From contig VZRN01011461.1 in assembly GCA_013397935.1 (NCBI GenBank), positions 764,611-828,610 of the forward strand: 64,000 nucleotides of DNA, given 5' to 3'. The notes beneath the pieces were generated by a model. The model had not been told where the DNA came from and ran no database searches. It saw only the letters and a program-made list of their open reading frames with translations. Within the stretch, counting starts at the first letter, position 1. Each line of letters opens with the position of its first letter. This DNA comes from Dasyornis broadbenti (lineage: Eukaryota > Chordata > Aves > Passeriformes > Dasyornithidae). This document shows positions 23,601 to 36,302 of this stretch, one piece after another. Both the position numbers and the translations under genes were made by a program.

Positions 23601-25730
23601 GGCAGTTCTTTTAGCAATGTGAGTTCTTAAAATGGTGCAAGCTCTTAATTATTAAAATTTTGCTTGGAGAAGGCAGAGCTGTGCGTTTGCTCCATTACAA
23701 CCTGAATCTGCAGTGCTTGAAAGAAAAAGACATTTCTTAAGCACTGCATAAAAGTTTGAGGGTTTTTAATTCGGAATCCTGAAGTATCTGGCTCATGAGA
23801 GTATAAATGAACCAAACTATTCAGCACCTTAGGGCAATGTATTTTTTTATTGATCCCAATTCTACACTATTATTGTTGCTTAATGAGGAACTAATGTAAT
23901 TTCTAATGAAACCACATGGTTGTTAAGTAGAAGAACTAATGTTCACTTTCCCTTGTGACAAAATATGCTCTCTTCAATTAAAATCCAGGAAGTAAAATTA
24001 ATACCAATGTAAAATTTTGCAGGAATTAGTGTCAAGACTGAAGCATTTTATTATGTATATAAATTACTTGGATAATGAGATTGAAAGCAAGTTATTGGAG
24101 TATCTGGGCAATCCGTGAGCTCAATGGAGACCACTTAAATGGAGAAATCTGTAGAGGCAGCAGAAAGAATGGGATCTTCCTCATTCTTCTACCTGGCATT
24201 TTCTTTTCCATTTAGTCACTGCTAAGAACAGGGCTGTACCCGCCAACCTTGAGCAGAGCAGCAGCAGAAAGGGATAGTCTGGGGATAGGAAGGTTTACAC
24301 AGGGACAAACAGCCCAGCTTAAAAGTTTAAGCTTGAATGTTCTGTGTTCTAGACTGAAAATTATCAGAATAAAACACCCACTTCTGGCTCCTGTTCATTG
24401 CAGAATTATAGCTGGGAGGAAAGAGTCTTTGACACTGTTTGGGTGGACCCCATTTATCTCACAGTAAACAAGCCTAAAATGTGAGGGCTGCAGTTGAAAT
24501 CAAAGTGTAATTTGGGTTAGAAACAGCCTCTGATGGGCTCTTTACTTGCCCTTTTCCAGGACAGGACACTCTGACTTTTTCCCAGCAGCTGGGCTCTTCC
24601 CTTGTTAACCATGAATTTTCAGAGATGATGGAGGAACAACCCAAAATGATTTTGGCCTGTTCCCACAGCGCTCTGATTCATCCCATCTGGTACCTCAGGC
24701 TTGTCCGAACAATTGGCTTTGGTGCTCCGTGTGTGCTGTGGGTAACGCCTCGCTCCTGCAGCCCTGCTCCGTGGGGAAATGAGCTGAGCTCCTCCTGCAG
24801 GGGAGCGCTTCCTCTGCACAAAACTGCTGCTGGCCCGGCTGGGCACGGGCGGCTGGGGAGGGAAAGAATGGCCGGGCCATTGTGTCGCATCGAGTGCCAT
24901 GGACCAGCAATGAGGGGACCACAGCCTGATCACCTCCCTGCTGTGGCCACTCAGAGAAGTGATAAATTAAACACTGTAGGGTAATGAAATATTCATTAAA
25001 CCAGACAAAAAGTAAGTCTCTCTTTTTTAAATTTAATATAAAGAATTAAACTTTATTGGATGCAGTAGCAATGGCTGTTCTCTCAACCCTTCTGAGTGGT
25101 CTCATTCCTCCTGGGGCTTTATTCCCTTGGCCATGGGGTTGTTTTCCCATCCCCTTCTGATGTGGGAACATTGACTCCTGTGCAAAGCAGAGCAGCTTTT
25201 ACAGAAGCAATGGAGAAAACTTGGAATTACCTGTGGCAGGCAGCTTGAGGGATTATTGTCAGCACGAGCAGGGCTGTCATGTGGTGCTGTGCTTCCAATC
25301 CATCCCTCGGATTGCCCAGTTGTTCCATGGGAGCCTGTTCCCAAAGTCCTGTGGGCTGAGAGCAAATACCCACATCAATTTCCCTGCTTAAAGCCACTCA
25401 ACCCTAATGACTCCCTGGGCTGATTGAAATGGGGATTGTCCCATGTATGGTCTGACAAAATTACTCAAACGATGCTCTATTTTTCCATGGCTGTCAGTTT
25501 TATCAGTAACATGGTTTCCCCTCTTGTGCTGGAATAATTTTTTCCCAATAGTAAAATGAGTAAGCCATAAACAGCAGTGAAACTGGGTGTCCAAATCCCC
25601 TGGGAAGGTCAAAATATCTTGGAAAAAAATGTTGCTCATGGAAACTCTGCATTTTCTTGCGAGATTGATCTTGTAGCTGTTGCTCTTTCAAGAAATAGTG
25701 AAAAGCAATATTTTCTGCTTTTTTTTTTTT
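20631..25730. other. Unique noncoding stretch
   Basis: No gene, RNA gene or transposon recognised. It has a 9-bp-arm hairpin at 22174-22195 and a modestly GC-rich segment at about 24700-24900 without a clear CpG island. It ends in a T run that enters the assembly gap. Confidence 0.5.
22174..22195. repeat. Short perfect hairpin
   Basis: CAGAAGGTC and GACCTTCTG are perfect 9-bp inverted arms separated by TTTG. The stem is too short for a typical microRNA precursor, and the flanks do not extend the pairing. Confidence 0.6.
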
Positions 25731-25755
25731 NNNNNNNNNNNNNNNNNNNNNNNNN
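25731..25755. other. Assembly gap (25 N)
   Basis: Twenty-five N bases follow a run of T and precede unique sequence. The gap probably stems from failure to read through the homopolymer; its real length is unknown. Confidence 0.98.
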
Positions 25756-28700
25756 CTTTGCTAGTATTTGTTTCTGTTAGTATGATTTGAGAGAGGGCAC
25801 CTTCTCAGTTAAAATCGAGATATCCAAACATCAGAGAGGATTTGTGTCTCTGGTCAAACTGTCTGGGTTTTGAAGCTCCTGAAACAGCAGTAATGCAGAG
25901 ACCTGCTCTTTCTGGCCTGCTGCTTGAGAGAAACCCTGATGGGTAATGATGACACTTGCAAGCTTAGCTCCTGCCTCAGTAAAAGGGAAAATTTAGAGCT
26001 TAGTTAAAAGGTTCCCTAAGGTCAGAGGTGGGCTGAGCTCGGAAACATTTTTGTTTGTTTGTGTCGAAAGCCGTAATTGCTCTGCAGCATTGTTTTAGCT
26101 AGCGCCTTCAGAAACTGCAGGACTTGCAAGAATCAGTCACAGCAAAATGCTGCCACGCTCTCATTTTGCAATTTTCCCCCTTTATTTGTACACCTAATGT
26201 GCTCAGTAGAGCTCCTGCTCATTTTCCTGCTGACTGCACTGTATTTCGGAGTGGCACTCTCCTCCCATGCATGATGGGAGATGCCCATTGTGGATCACTT
26301 GCAGCAAAATGTAATGACTCCGAGATGGTGTGAGGTGCTTCATTGCATGCTAATTTCCATTACCGCAATGTAATGATAATTGCTCCTTTATGAAAGGGAC
26401 CCCAAGTGCAATCGAAATGAATTCCTGCCATCAGAAAACAAAGGGTAGTGCTGAGAGGAAAAAAAAAAAAAACAACCCACAGCAAATTTGAGTTGGTGGG
26501 TCTTGAGTGGTATTTTTTTCTTTCCAAGATTCTTAAATTGAGAATAATCATAGTTACTAGAAAAAATGCCCAAGGGCCAGGATGAAAAATTCAAGCTTTG
26601 CTTAGAATAACAGAAAAAGAGCGGAAAATAAAGATCTTGTGTATACAAAAGCTGCCAATCATGCTTTTAACATTTCAGTTTCTCTGGTATCTGTTCTTCC
26701 TCAGAAATTATCTATTTACTGCTGAATGCCATTTTCTTGTCAGCATCCCAAACAGTTAAGAGCCTGACAAATCATCTAGTTAATTTACTTGGTTTTGCGA
26801 CGAGCAGCAGAAAAATACAAATACTGGACACGTGCCCCTGTCAGCCCATCCCGCCGGAGTGAACTGGAGAGGCACCAGCCTGCACAGGCCCTGCAGCTGC
26901 TGCACCACAGCAGGGCTGTGCTAACACGTGTGGGGATGAATTTCCCTGCTTTAATTACCAGCAGCTTGGAGAAATCGCCTATGTGAACATTGCTAATCGA
27001 AGTTGCAATGATTAAATACGGTACAAAGTACAACAAAGCAGTTTCCAAAGTAGGTGTAAGTTAGGGTGGCAGGTTTTGTACCTCCAGCCCTGATAAACAG
27101 CATGGAGAGGACAAGGGCGATGGAAAGGAGCTGTCGGATAACTGGAGGGTAAGGGAGCACTGTGGTTTGCTGTGCTGTGATTTTGACTGGCAGTGGTGCT
27201 GGAGGCCCTGGTGCCACCCTTTCCATGCAGGGTTTCAGGGGCACAGGGACAGCCTTTCTTCTCTCTACACACCGAACATGGTCACAGCTCCACGTTGGGA
27301 TTTTTGGGATTTCCTTCTTTGCCTCTCTAAGAAGTGTCTCCATGCAGAGCTTTCTGCCAGGGCTTCTCTCATTAACCCCGTTTTTCCCACAGGATCGGAA
27401 AATCTTTTGACACTTGCTTTGCTCTTCAGTTTCTGTTCCAGCTTCCCACCATTGTTTCTGGTCTGTTCTTTTCCTCTCTCTTTTTTGTTTTTTAAAGCAA
27501 CACATGCTGTAATTGCAGGAGCTGTAGACTAAAGCTGCTGTATCTTATTGCTGTATTTGCAGTGCAACAACAGTCACAGCTAAAATCTGTGTGTACGTTA
27601 TTCATGCGTGTTTCATGAGTTACCTCTCTGTTGCTTGCATGCCTCAGGATATCCAAGCCTCCTTTCCTTCTGTTGGTTTTCTCTTTTTAAGAAGTAGCAC
27701 AGTACTCTTTTCTTGAGCAGCTTTAATCTTTGCTGTGGTTAAGCTGATATTTACACAGCATTACCTGGAAGAAAACCCTGCTCAGTGACAGTGCAGCCAC
27801 CAGTGTGGTCAGGATGCTTTTGCCCATTTTCCCTCAGGAGCAAACTCTTTTTTGGGAAGCAAAGCACCTTAATAAGCTCGATGTGTCAGCATTTACTAAA
27901 GGCAAATGACTACATTTAGCCTCCATTGGAGAAGATGGGTATTTGGGGTATTCGTGTTTATCTCACCCAGCTTCGACACGGGCATAACTAAAGTGATGTG
28001 GGGAAATGCAGGAATTGTTCAGAGAAATTTCTCGAGCTTTTCTCATTGCGTAACCTAATTTTAAATTTTTCAGTGGATTGTGCATGTGTGTTTCCTTCTC
28101 CCTTATCCATAACCCGTGGTTAGCCCTGGAACCTCTTCCTCAGGCATTTCTGAGTGCTGCTCCTTGCACTGCCTTGCAGGTGTGGGTCACTTGTGGACAC
28201 TGCTTCCCAAGCCTGCTGTGCTCTGAGTGCTGCCTTTGTCCTGTGGGTTTGGCATTGATTTTATTTCAGTGACAGGCTGTGCTTTGGTCTAGGAAATGGT
28301 ATCAAATGTCATGCTTTGCCTTCTCCCCACACCTAAGCAATCATACCTGGAGTTCACAAAGAGTTTCCAATTTTCCAATGTGATCAAGAGATCTAGGCTG
28401 TGAGCTCCTGGAGCCTCCTGCTTGGGTCTCTATTTACGTTATCTTTGCTTGTTTCCAGGGATGGAGAAAGCACTGGAACAAACAAATGCCAGGTCCCTAA
28501 TGCTGTAGGAGGGAGTCCCCAGTCCTGGAGCTCTCTCAGGTGGCATTTGTGACACAGCAACACCGGCAGCCTTCAGTTTTACATTTTTGTGACTTGTGTG
28601 TGTGTGTGAGAAGCGTGGTAGTGAGGCTTGCAAATGACTGAAGTTACCTTTGTTTCTCAAAGGACATCTGGAAAGGCAGCCTGAGTGGTTTCTGATATCC

Positions 28701-31700
28701 CAGGCACTTTTGTGAGGCTGCAGGATGCGTAAGGAAGGCAGGCACAGCACTACCCAAATCAAACAGGAAAACTGATAAGATGGCAAACGGCACTAGCAGA
28801 GGAAATTGAGGAATGTACAGGGAGTGCTGCGGCTCTAGAGTTCAGGTCAGCCAGATCCTACCACAGCTCTGTCTGACATCCCTCCTGCAGCTTCCTAGCC
28901 AAATCCTGCAAGTGACTCTGCATTCAGTCACCCTCACAGCTCCTCTGTGCACAGGTGAAAGTGACTGACACTATAATAAACTGTTTGGAAATCCATCATT
29001 TGTGTCCCAAAACTCTGGGACGTGAACAGGGATACAGAGGGACAAACAGGAAGGTGAAGACTGTGGCCTTGAGAAAAGAAATCTAAGAGGGAACAGGAAA
29101 AGCCTGGCTGTCTCCAAGCTGGTAATGCAGAGTGGTCCAGCCATGGCCAGAACTGTTCTAGTCCCAGCAACAACAGCCTCCTCCCCATCCGCTGGTGAGC
29201 AACTGCCCCTCTCAAGCAGCAAGAAAGTGTTTCCTCTTTCCCAGCAGTTTTCCTCTGCTTCTTCTCACTCTTTCCCTGTGCCAGCGGCAGCAGACCGGCA
29301 TCCAGACATTTGGATGTTTGGCAGAGACAGACAGCAGCTTCCATGGTTCTCCTGCTTCCATGTGCGTCCCACGCCCACCCTGGAGTGCAGGATGCCCTGC
29401 TGGGGTCACTGTGCTCCCACAGGAGATTTCAGAGCTGGGTGATGTCTCCCACAGGGCTGGGATGGAGAGAGAGCCTCCTCTGAGAGCTGCAGGTGCGCAG
29501 CGGGGATCAGGTGTGGCAGGACAAATGATTCTGCAGTTGTTGGCAGCACACCCAGGGCCTGGGGACACTCAGCAAGCACTGGGTGATGCAGCTGGGGCCC
29601 GAGCTGGACAGAGGGAGGGGAAAGCCTTGGAAAGCACAGAGGGAGACAGAGAGGCAGCCAGGCAGGGCAGATGTGGAGGTGGTGTTTAACACTGGCGCTG
29701 GAGTTCTGTGGGATGGAGAGACAATGCTGCACACTGGGATGTTTGTATTGCAACTTTTAAATTGGGGGTTTAGCTTGTTAGAGATCAGATTTCTCAAGAG
29801 AATAATTGGGGGTTTTTTGGAGCATTTTGCTGCTTATTCTGCATTGCAAGGCATGAAAAATGGTGTGGAATGTCTGACTTGGATGTAGCTGCCTTTGGGT
29901 CCCCATCAAGCAGTTCAATTGCTATTTATGTGTGAAACGCCAAAGAAATGGGGTTATTTCAGAAATTTCTGAAATTAACCAACCAATTCGCATTAAGACC
30001 AAAAGGAGGAGCGAATTCTAAGATTGCTGCTGAACTTTGAAGATCTGTCTAAATGGAATTTTAGTTGTTGATTAATGTTGCGTGGGGGGATGCAACAATT
30101 GCATGACTCAACAAAAGCTGCCTCCTGCCTTCCTGCCTGGGTTGCTGTGTTTGCAGTGCAACAAAGTGCAGAACCTGAATGTGCTGCATTACCATTACAC
30201 ATCAAGTCTGAATTTTCTCCTTGGGCTTTTAGCATCCCATAATTATTGTTTTCTATACTCTCATTCTTAGCCCACCTTATGATTTCTCTGGGGAAATGAG
30301 TCACTGGCAGAAAAGCCCTGTGAAAAATAACCATTACTGTGCTGAGGCGCACCAGGGGGGTGGATGCACAGGCAAAAGGGTAGAGGTAATCCAAGGCAAG
30401 GAAAGGCTGGGTGCTGGCAGCCTTGCCAGGATACAGTGGGCTCTCAGCTCTTTGGTGAAGGAGAGTATCTTTTAAATGGTTCTGCCTGCAATAACCGGGA
30501 TTTTTTAACATGCACAGAATCCCTCACTCCAGCCCGAGAGAGATGGCTTTGGTTCAACAGAGACACAGCTTTGAATCTGAGTGGCCTGGAGGATCCTGGC
30601 ACTGTGATGTGCCAAGGGGGGGATGTCCTGGAGCCCCCTGGGCTGCCCCAACTCCAAGGGCTCTCTGCAACCCCAAGAGCTGAACTGTGCTGGGGCCATC
30701 AGAAGTCTCTATAATCCAGAGAAGGGAATGGTGTTGTGGAGCAGAAAGGCCTTGCAAAGTGAGGGCCTTGCTGCTCTTGTAAAATCCTCGCTCACTTCTG
30801 CTGCTTGGGCTGAGCAGAGCATTCTGGGAGTGGCTCAGCTGAACCAGAGGTGAAAAACAAGTGACAGAGCTGGAAACAATTGTTAGAACCAATGGGTGCT
30901 CCCAGCGTGGGGCTGCTGCTTGGTTCCACCTGATGCGTGTTCCTGTCGTGGTTTGTGGGGTTGGTTCAACACGTTTGTTGTGCTTCACGAGTTTGGGAAC
31001 TCAGAACAAAGTCACAGCTTAAGAGCCCTGGATTTTTGCAATGAAGTGTCTTCGCTTATCACCATCTTGTGGAGTCCATGCCATCACCCACTGCAAATGG
31101 AATGAAAGCAGATTTGTGTGGGGAGTTTTCTTATTTTGCTAAAGCCCTGACAGCCTAAGCTGGTTCTGTTTTTCCCTCTGTTTTTCAAGCTGTAGAAACT
31201 GACTGATCTTTATCAGACATGGAAAGGCTAAAATTGAAATCAGGAGAACCTGGAGCAGCTTGTGGGACAAGCTGAGCTGCTGTGTGCCATAAACGAGCAT
31301 GGGTGAATCGCTTCCGAGTCACCTCAGAACTTGTAAAAAGCTCTGCTCAAAACTATCATGAAAGAGAAGTTTGTTTTTTGTTTCTTGTTTTTTTTAAGGA
31401 GGAAGCAGGTAGGGGAGTGGCTATAAAAACCTGGAGACAGTCTTTAAAATGTATTTTATTATTCATCCACTTCTTTATCATGACCTGATACTTCCTGATT
31501 CCAGACAAGACCAAGAGAGGGGAATGGCGGAGTGTGTTCAGAGGGAAGTTAATGTATTATGCAGGAGGTTCCAGCAGACAGTTCAGACATTTGGGAGTCT
31601 TGTTTGAGTAGAACTGAACTGCCAAAGCTGCCTGAGCCCGGTGGGTGCAGCTCAGCAGCCTGTCATGCTGAGTGCTGCACTAAATTCCTTTGTATTTCAA

Positions 31701-32162
31701 TAACGGCCTTTTAACCTGCACTTTTTAGGTTTCCTCAAGGTTCTCAGAATAACAGGACATGGTTTGGATTTTTATAGGTGCTGGCTTTCTCCTTTTATAG
31801 TATATCTTTGTTTTCCCGTGGACAGTGGAGTGGAAGCGAGGCTCACAGTTCCGGGTCTTCTCTTCCCTGAATGTCAGCTCTCCGTGGTCATTTCCTGACT
31901 AATTCCTTACTTCCAGTTGTGTGATCCAGCTGCTTCTGAGTGAGAGATGGTCTGCTGGAATCAGCCTCTGCATGGCTGTAAATGTGATTAGTCAGTGATT
32001 TAACCAGTAGAAAGGCAGTTTAAGGCACATTTTTATTTTGACGCTTTTACAAATCTATAAAATAAACCTGCACATATAATACATATTTTAACATAAGGTT
32101 ACTACCGTACTTGTAACAATAGTCAATCACTGTTGGTGTCAATACACCTGGGTGTAATTAAC
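25756..32162. other. Unique noncoding stretch
   Basis: No gene recognised. It contains an A run at 26460-26472, a short (TG)n at about 28593-28608, a GC-rich part at about 29100-29700 with overlapping open frames on both strands (including 164 codons plus and 136 codons minus), a 172-codon minus frame at 29993-30511 and a 170-codon minus frame at 26993-27505. None has a recognisable domain, and opposing frames of similar length argue against coding. Confidence 0.5.
29952..29980. repeat. Near-perfect 29-bp palindrome
   Basis: The core ATTTCAGAAATTTCTGAAAT (29956-29975) is a spacer-free perfect palindrome. GGTT to the left and AACC to the right extend it after one unpaired T. The core includes TTTCAGAAA and TTTCTGAAA, similar to STAT-type TTCnnnGAA sites (TTTCTGAAA reads TTC-TG-AA with a short spacer), but that link is only suggestive. 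Confidence 0.9.
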
Positions 32163-32290
32163 TTTTTCCATATGGAGAAATTGAGGCATGGAGGTGATGG
32201 TGGCTTTCCCTTGGCCGCATCAGGTGCCCGGAGTTGCCGAAATAGGGACCAGGGATCTGTGGCTTCCACTCTGATCATCCACTCTCCATC
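32163..32290 (-). mobile_element. Ancient MIR-like (CORE) SINE fossil
   Basis: The plus strand matches the reverse complement of MIR: GGAGAAATTGAGGCATGGAG, GGCTTTCCCTTGG, then GGGACCAGGGATCTGTGGCT and CCACTCTGATCATCCACT. MIR in this orientation has GATGAGGAAACTGAGGCA, AGTGACTTGCCCAAGG, GGATTCGAACCCAGGTCT and a final CACT. The block order is right and divergence is high, as expected for an insertion predating birds. No active pol III promoter remains. Confidence 0.55.
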
Positions 32291-35200
32291 CTGGGCATTG
32301 AGGAAGTCATCAATTTCCCTCGTCTGACTCCCAATACTTAAAGGGTTGAAATAATAGCATTGCCTGTATTGTGGGGGGGGTTAATTGTGCACTTAAGTTG
32401 AGCAATCTAAGTGAGGAAGGATTCTAATAAAGAACAATTCCATTCTGTAAACTTTGCTCTTCCTGCCTCCAATTTTGGAGACCAAAGCTCTTTGTCACTG
32501 GTGGGATAAGGGCTATAAAAGATGACATTCTTGCCATTATGAAGAAAATATTTCCTGTTAGACAGTTTATTGCTAAAATGCAGCCCTAACTCTGTAATAA
32601 TTGATTATGAATGTTCCTTTTATGAGCTGTTGCAATTGGTAATGCAGACAGTATGTCTGGAATGAAAATATTTTAGCATTTCTAAATACAAATCTAGATC
32701 TAAATCAGGACTGGAGTAAAGATTTCCCTATTCCTCATCACCTTTTATCCTTGCTGAAATTTGTAAGAACTGCTCGGGAATTTCTGGACACAGTGGCCAA
32801 CTATTAAATCCATTACTTCCAGTATGTGATCAGGTGTGGCCATGGTTCCTGTGGTGTGTTCCAGCAATGAGAGATGATAATTCTGAGGTCTCATTTGATG
32901 CAATGACCTGGCATTTTTGGTGCTGATGGTTCCAGTTTTGATTCCCTGATGCTATCTATCCCCACATCGAAAACATGAAAATATTTGAGTGTTTTATGGA
33001 TACAGCTGTATTTAATTCTTGTAAGAAGCTATGTGACCAAGAGCTGATATTCCTGTAAACTTCTAGAAGCAGCGAGTTTTATTTTGGTCTTTATGGTGCT
33101 TGGTTTTTCATACATAGGGATTGCTTTGAGTCCAGCGTCTAAGTTACTGAAACAGTCCAAGAACAGAGTTGTAAGATCTGAGCCCCCCTTTTTTTTTTTG
33201 CCTGGGAGAGTTATCATGGATGAAAGGCAGTAAAGATGTGGTTTGTTTCTGACTCAACACAGTCCTTTTTTCCCTTCTTCCATTCCCCACAGCACCAGCC
33301 TTTCTCTTGTGTTCACTTTGTCTTTCAGCAGTTTGCTCTCCACATGTCCCAGAACAGTCCTCCAGTCAATCCATGGCTCTGGAAATTTTGGCCAGTGTGT
33401 GCTGTAAATCCCTAGCAAGTCCAAATCCCAATTTTACCTGTGCTCCTCCTGGTTAGCCTGGACTCTGTGGTGTTCATCCTCATCGCCCTTAAAGAGCTGT
33501 CAAAGACCACCCCAGAACTGATGGAGTTTGCTTAATTAACGAAGCCCCAACTTGTGAAAGGTGACATCTTGAAATGCTGAGTGCTGGTGAGCTCGGGACG
33601 AGGAGGCAGCTGTTCAATGAGTTTCTATGCACAGATCTGAAGCAGGAGCTCCACATCTCCCAGAATTGTCACAAACCTCATTCAGACAGACTGGCGTGGC
33701 TTGGAGATGTGCCCAAGCCACACCATTGAGTCCTGGGCGCTGAAGGGCACTGGGGAGCACAGCCCCTGCTCCCCTGCTGCAGGGAAAGCTGCAGCTCTCC
33801 AGTGCCAGCAGGAATCACTGCTCCTGCCTCAGCTGCCTCGCTCCGTGCTGCTGCTTTCATCGGCTTCTGCTGACGCTCATTTGATGTAACTTGTTTCGAG
33901 CAGCTCGTGATGAGGCTGCGAGAAGTGACCATTGAAGGGTGAAGGTGTTGAAGTTCCCTTGTAATATCTTTTTTTTTTTTCTGCAGATAAACAAGTCACT
34001 GTGTGGAAGCTGGAGAAAGCAAAGTGTTCTGTTATTATATTTTCCTTACTTTGTTCAAATTACTTTTGTAGCTGTTTCAAATGCTTCACTGTAACATTGA
34101 AATTATTGGGTTTGATATTACCTTAGTGGCATAGGATTCTGGAATAACTCCCATTTTTTAAAACAATCCTTACTCAGGCTGTTTCTTTCAGCACTAACCT
34201 GTCCACCTGTTGACTCATACTCTAGATGTACTGCTTGCAAGCAACCAACCCAAGAATTGCAGATAAGTCTGTGAAATGCAATTTTCAACAAGAGTTTTCT
34301 TCACTCTTAACAACCTCTACCTCAGACCTTTGGGCTCAGTGCAGTGCTTAATGAATAGAGCAATTATTTTTTTTCACAATGGAGTTCCATTATTAATCCA
34401 ACCAGTTTAATTTCCTGATTTTACTACAATAAATGAAAATAATTAAAATTGTAGAGACAAGCAGTGCCACCTCAGGGACCAGCATTGAGTAGATTCCTGC
34501 ACTGTAGATGACAGGCACATTCTTTGTAGTCATGTCTTCTTTCTAAGTGAAAGGGTTTGGAAGTGCTTAAAAAGTCAAATCTCTGAAGGCTTTATTTTTA
34601 TTGCTATTATTTATTCTGATCTAGGTAGTCACAGTTTGTCTCCACAAAATGCAATAGCAATAAAATACTCTATGAAGTATTTGCTTCTTGGCAGGAGCCG
34701 GCTACAAATGTGATGGATTGAGCCCAGTGTAGCTGGCACCCAGAGAAATGCAGGAAACAGCTTCCTAGAATACAAAGGTGTTTTTAAGAGCTGGAAATCA
34801 GCTGGATGATGGATATCCCCAAATGCCCAGGACAAGGGCAGGGCTGGGTTATCCACGTGCAGCGGGCAGGCATCCGCTGGCTGAGGTAATTTCACCTCTG
34901 GGTTCGGACTGAGCTGCTCCAGCTGGTTCTGCACCTCCCCAAGGGGGGTGGTTCCTCTTTGGGGCTGCCAGCCCGGGCTCCCCAGGGCTCTGTGTCTCTG
35001 TGACACACGGGACAGCAGCACATGATGTCATGAGCTCGTCAATGCACCAGGACAATCTTTAATTCACCCTGGAATGCAGCAGAACCTCGCTATTTATGTG
35101 GGACTAGCGTAGAATTCAAATACGCAGGTCTAGAAGATTGTGTCTGGAATACAAAATCCTCTTGGAATATATCCTGAAGCTCACCTCTCAATTGTGTTAT

Positions 35201-35829
35201 GTCTGGTGATCACTTCTAATGATTTTCCTTCCAAACACCTTGTTCAATTCAACCCCTTCATTCCCTACATTCCCTTCCTCCCTCTTAACTCTTTCTTCCT
35301 CATGCAGATTCCTGTATTCCTGAACATCCTTAAGGCTGGAACTTAAGGTATCTTGAGGTCTGTTGAGCTTCTCAAGTGCTGCTAAGGATGTTTCCCCAAA
35401 ATTTCAGTCCAGAAAACAGGATCCTAAAGGGAAGCCCATTGAGGCAAGACCATTGGGATGAAGGTTTGAACATCCCCTCTGATGTAGTAGGAGATTATTG
35501 CTCCATCTGTAATATAGTGAAGGCTGTGGACGAAATTGTCATCACAGAGTAGCTCTATGGGTAAGTAAAAACCCCAGAAGTCTGTGTACTCCTTAGAAAA
35601 AAACAACCAACCCCCCCCAAAAAACTGTCATGTAAACTCTGGAGAAAAGAGAAGTGAAATCTTCATGTTGTGGAAAAAGTTGTAATGGCATGTTCCCAGA
35701 ATTGTCTCTAAATGGATTTCTGGTGAGCTGTCGGCCCTTTATGAGCAGTGACATGACAAGAAAAGCTTGGGATTTCAGAGAATGGAGCAAACCTGTCGGA
35801 TTTTAAACGATTGTCTCATAAAATTGCAA
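32291..35829. other. Unique noncoding stretch
   Basis: No gene recognised. Low-complexity spots: a G run at about 32370-32378, a T run at about 33188-33199 and the T run plus CTGCAG at 33969-33986, which resembles a splice acceptor (see findings). A moderately GC-rich segment at about 34850-35000 shows no other sign of a promoter. Confidence 0.5.
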
Positions 35830-35940
35830 GGTGGCACCGAGCACGAGAGCCTTTGAACCCAGCGGCTGCCTCTGCAAACCGCGTCTGTGAAAGGTGGCAC
35901 AAGCAGAGCCGGCAGGAATTGCTGCGGGGTTTGTGCCGGA

Positions 35941-36225
35941 GGCCGGAGCGGGGGCGATCCCTGTCCCCTGTCCCTGCCCGAATTCCCGGGTCCGGGAGCG
36001 CTACCAGCCGGAGCGGAGCTGATCCCTGTCCCCTGTCCCTGCCCGAATTCCCGGGTCTGGATGAGCTTCCAGCGGGAGCAGGGGCTATCCCTGTCCCTGT
36101 CCCTGCCCGAATTCCCGGGTCCGGATGCGCTTATAGCCGGAGCGGGAGCGATCCCTGTCCCTGTCTCCTGTCCCTCTGTCCGAATTCCCGGGTCCGGGAG
36201 CGCTTCCAGCCGGAGCCGCCGCCGT
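35941..36225. repeat. GC-rich minisatellite A, about 65-bp unit, 4 copies
   Basis: The core GCCCGAATTCCCGGGT recurs with AATTCC at 35981, 36046, 36110 and 36183, giving periods of 65, 64 and 73 bp. Each unit starts with a CCGGAGCGG-like block, then GATCCCTGTCC. The plus strand is C-rich here. The third-to-fourth spacing is longer because of an extra CTGTCTCCTGTCCC stretch. Confidence 0.93.
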
Positions 36226-36238
36226 TCCCGGGGCAAAG

Positions 36239-36252
36239 GCGCCCTCTGCGGG
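36239..36252 (-). promoter_or_regulatory. CTCF-like core motif
   Basis: The minus strand reads CCCGCAGAGGGCGC. The vertebrate CTCF core is CCASYAGRKGGCRC, so 13 of 14 positions agree; only the third base differs. It lies in the non-repeated spacer between arrays A and B. Binding cannot be shown from sequence, and a GC-rich setting raises the chance of coincidence. Confidence 0.45.
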
Positions 36253-36302
36253 ACACGGGCAGCGCTGCGGGCACCGACCGGGGGGACACGGCACGGGGGA
36301 CA

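Noticed and set aside
26993..27505. 170-codon minus-strand frame as a gene
   Set aside because: Overlapped by plus-strand frames of up to 121 codons; no familiar motif.
29993..30511. 172-codon minus-strand frame as a gene
   Set aside because: No domain, and Ser/Cys-rich text typical of chance frames. Part of it is the 29-bp palindrome's neighbourhood, not a repeat-free exon.
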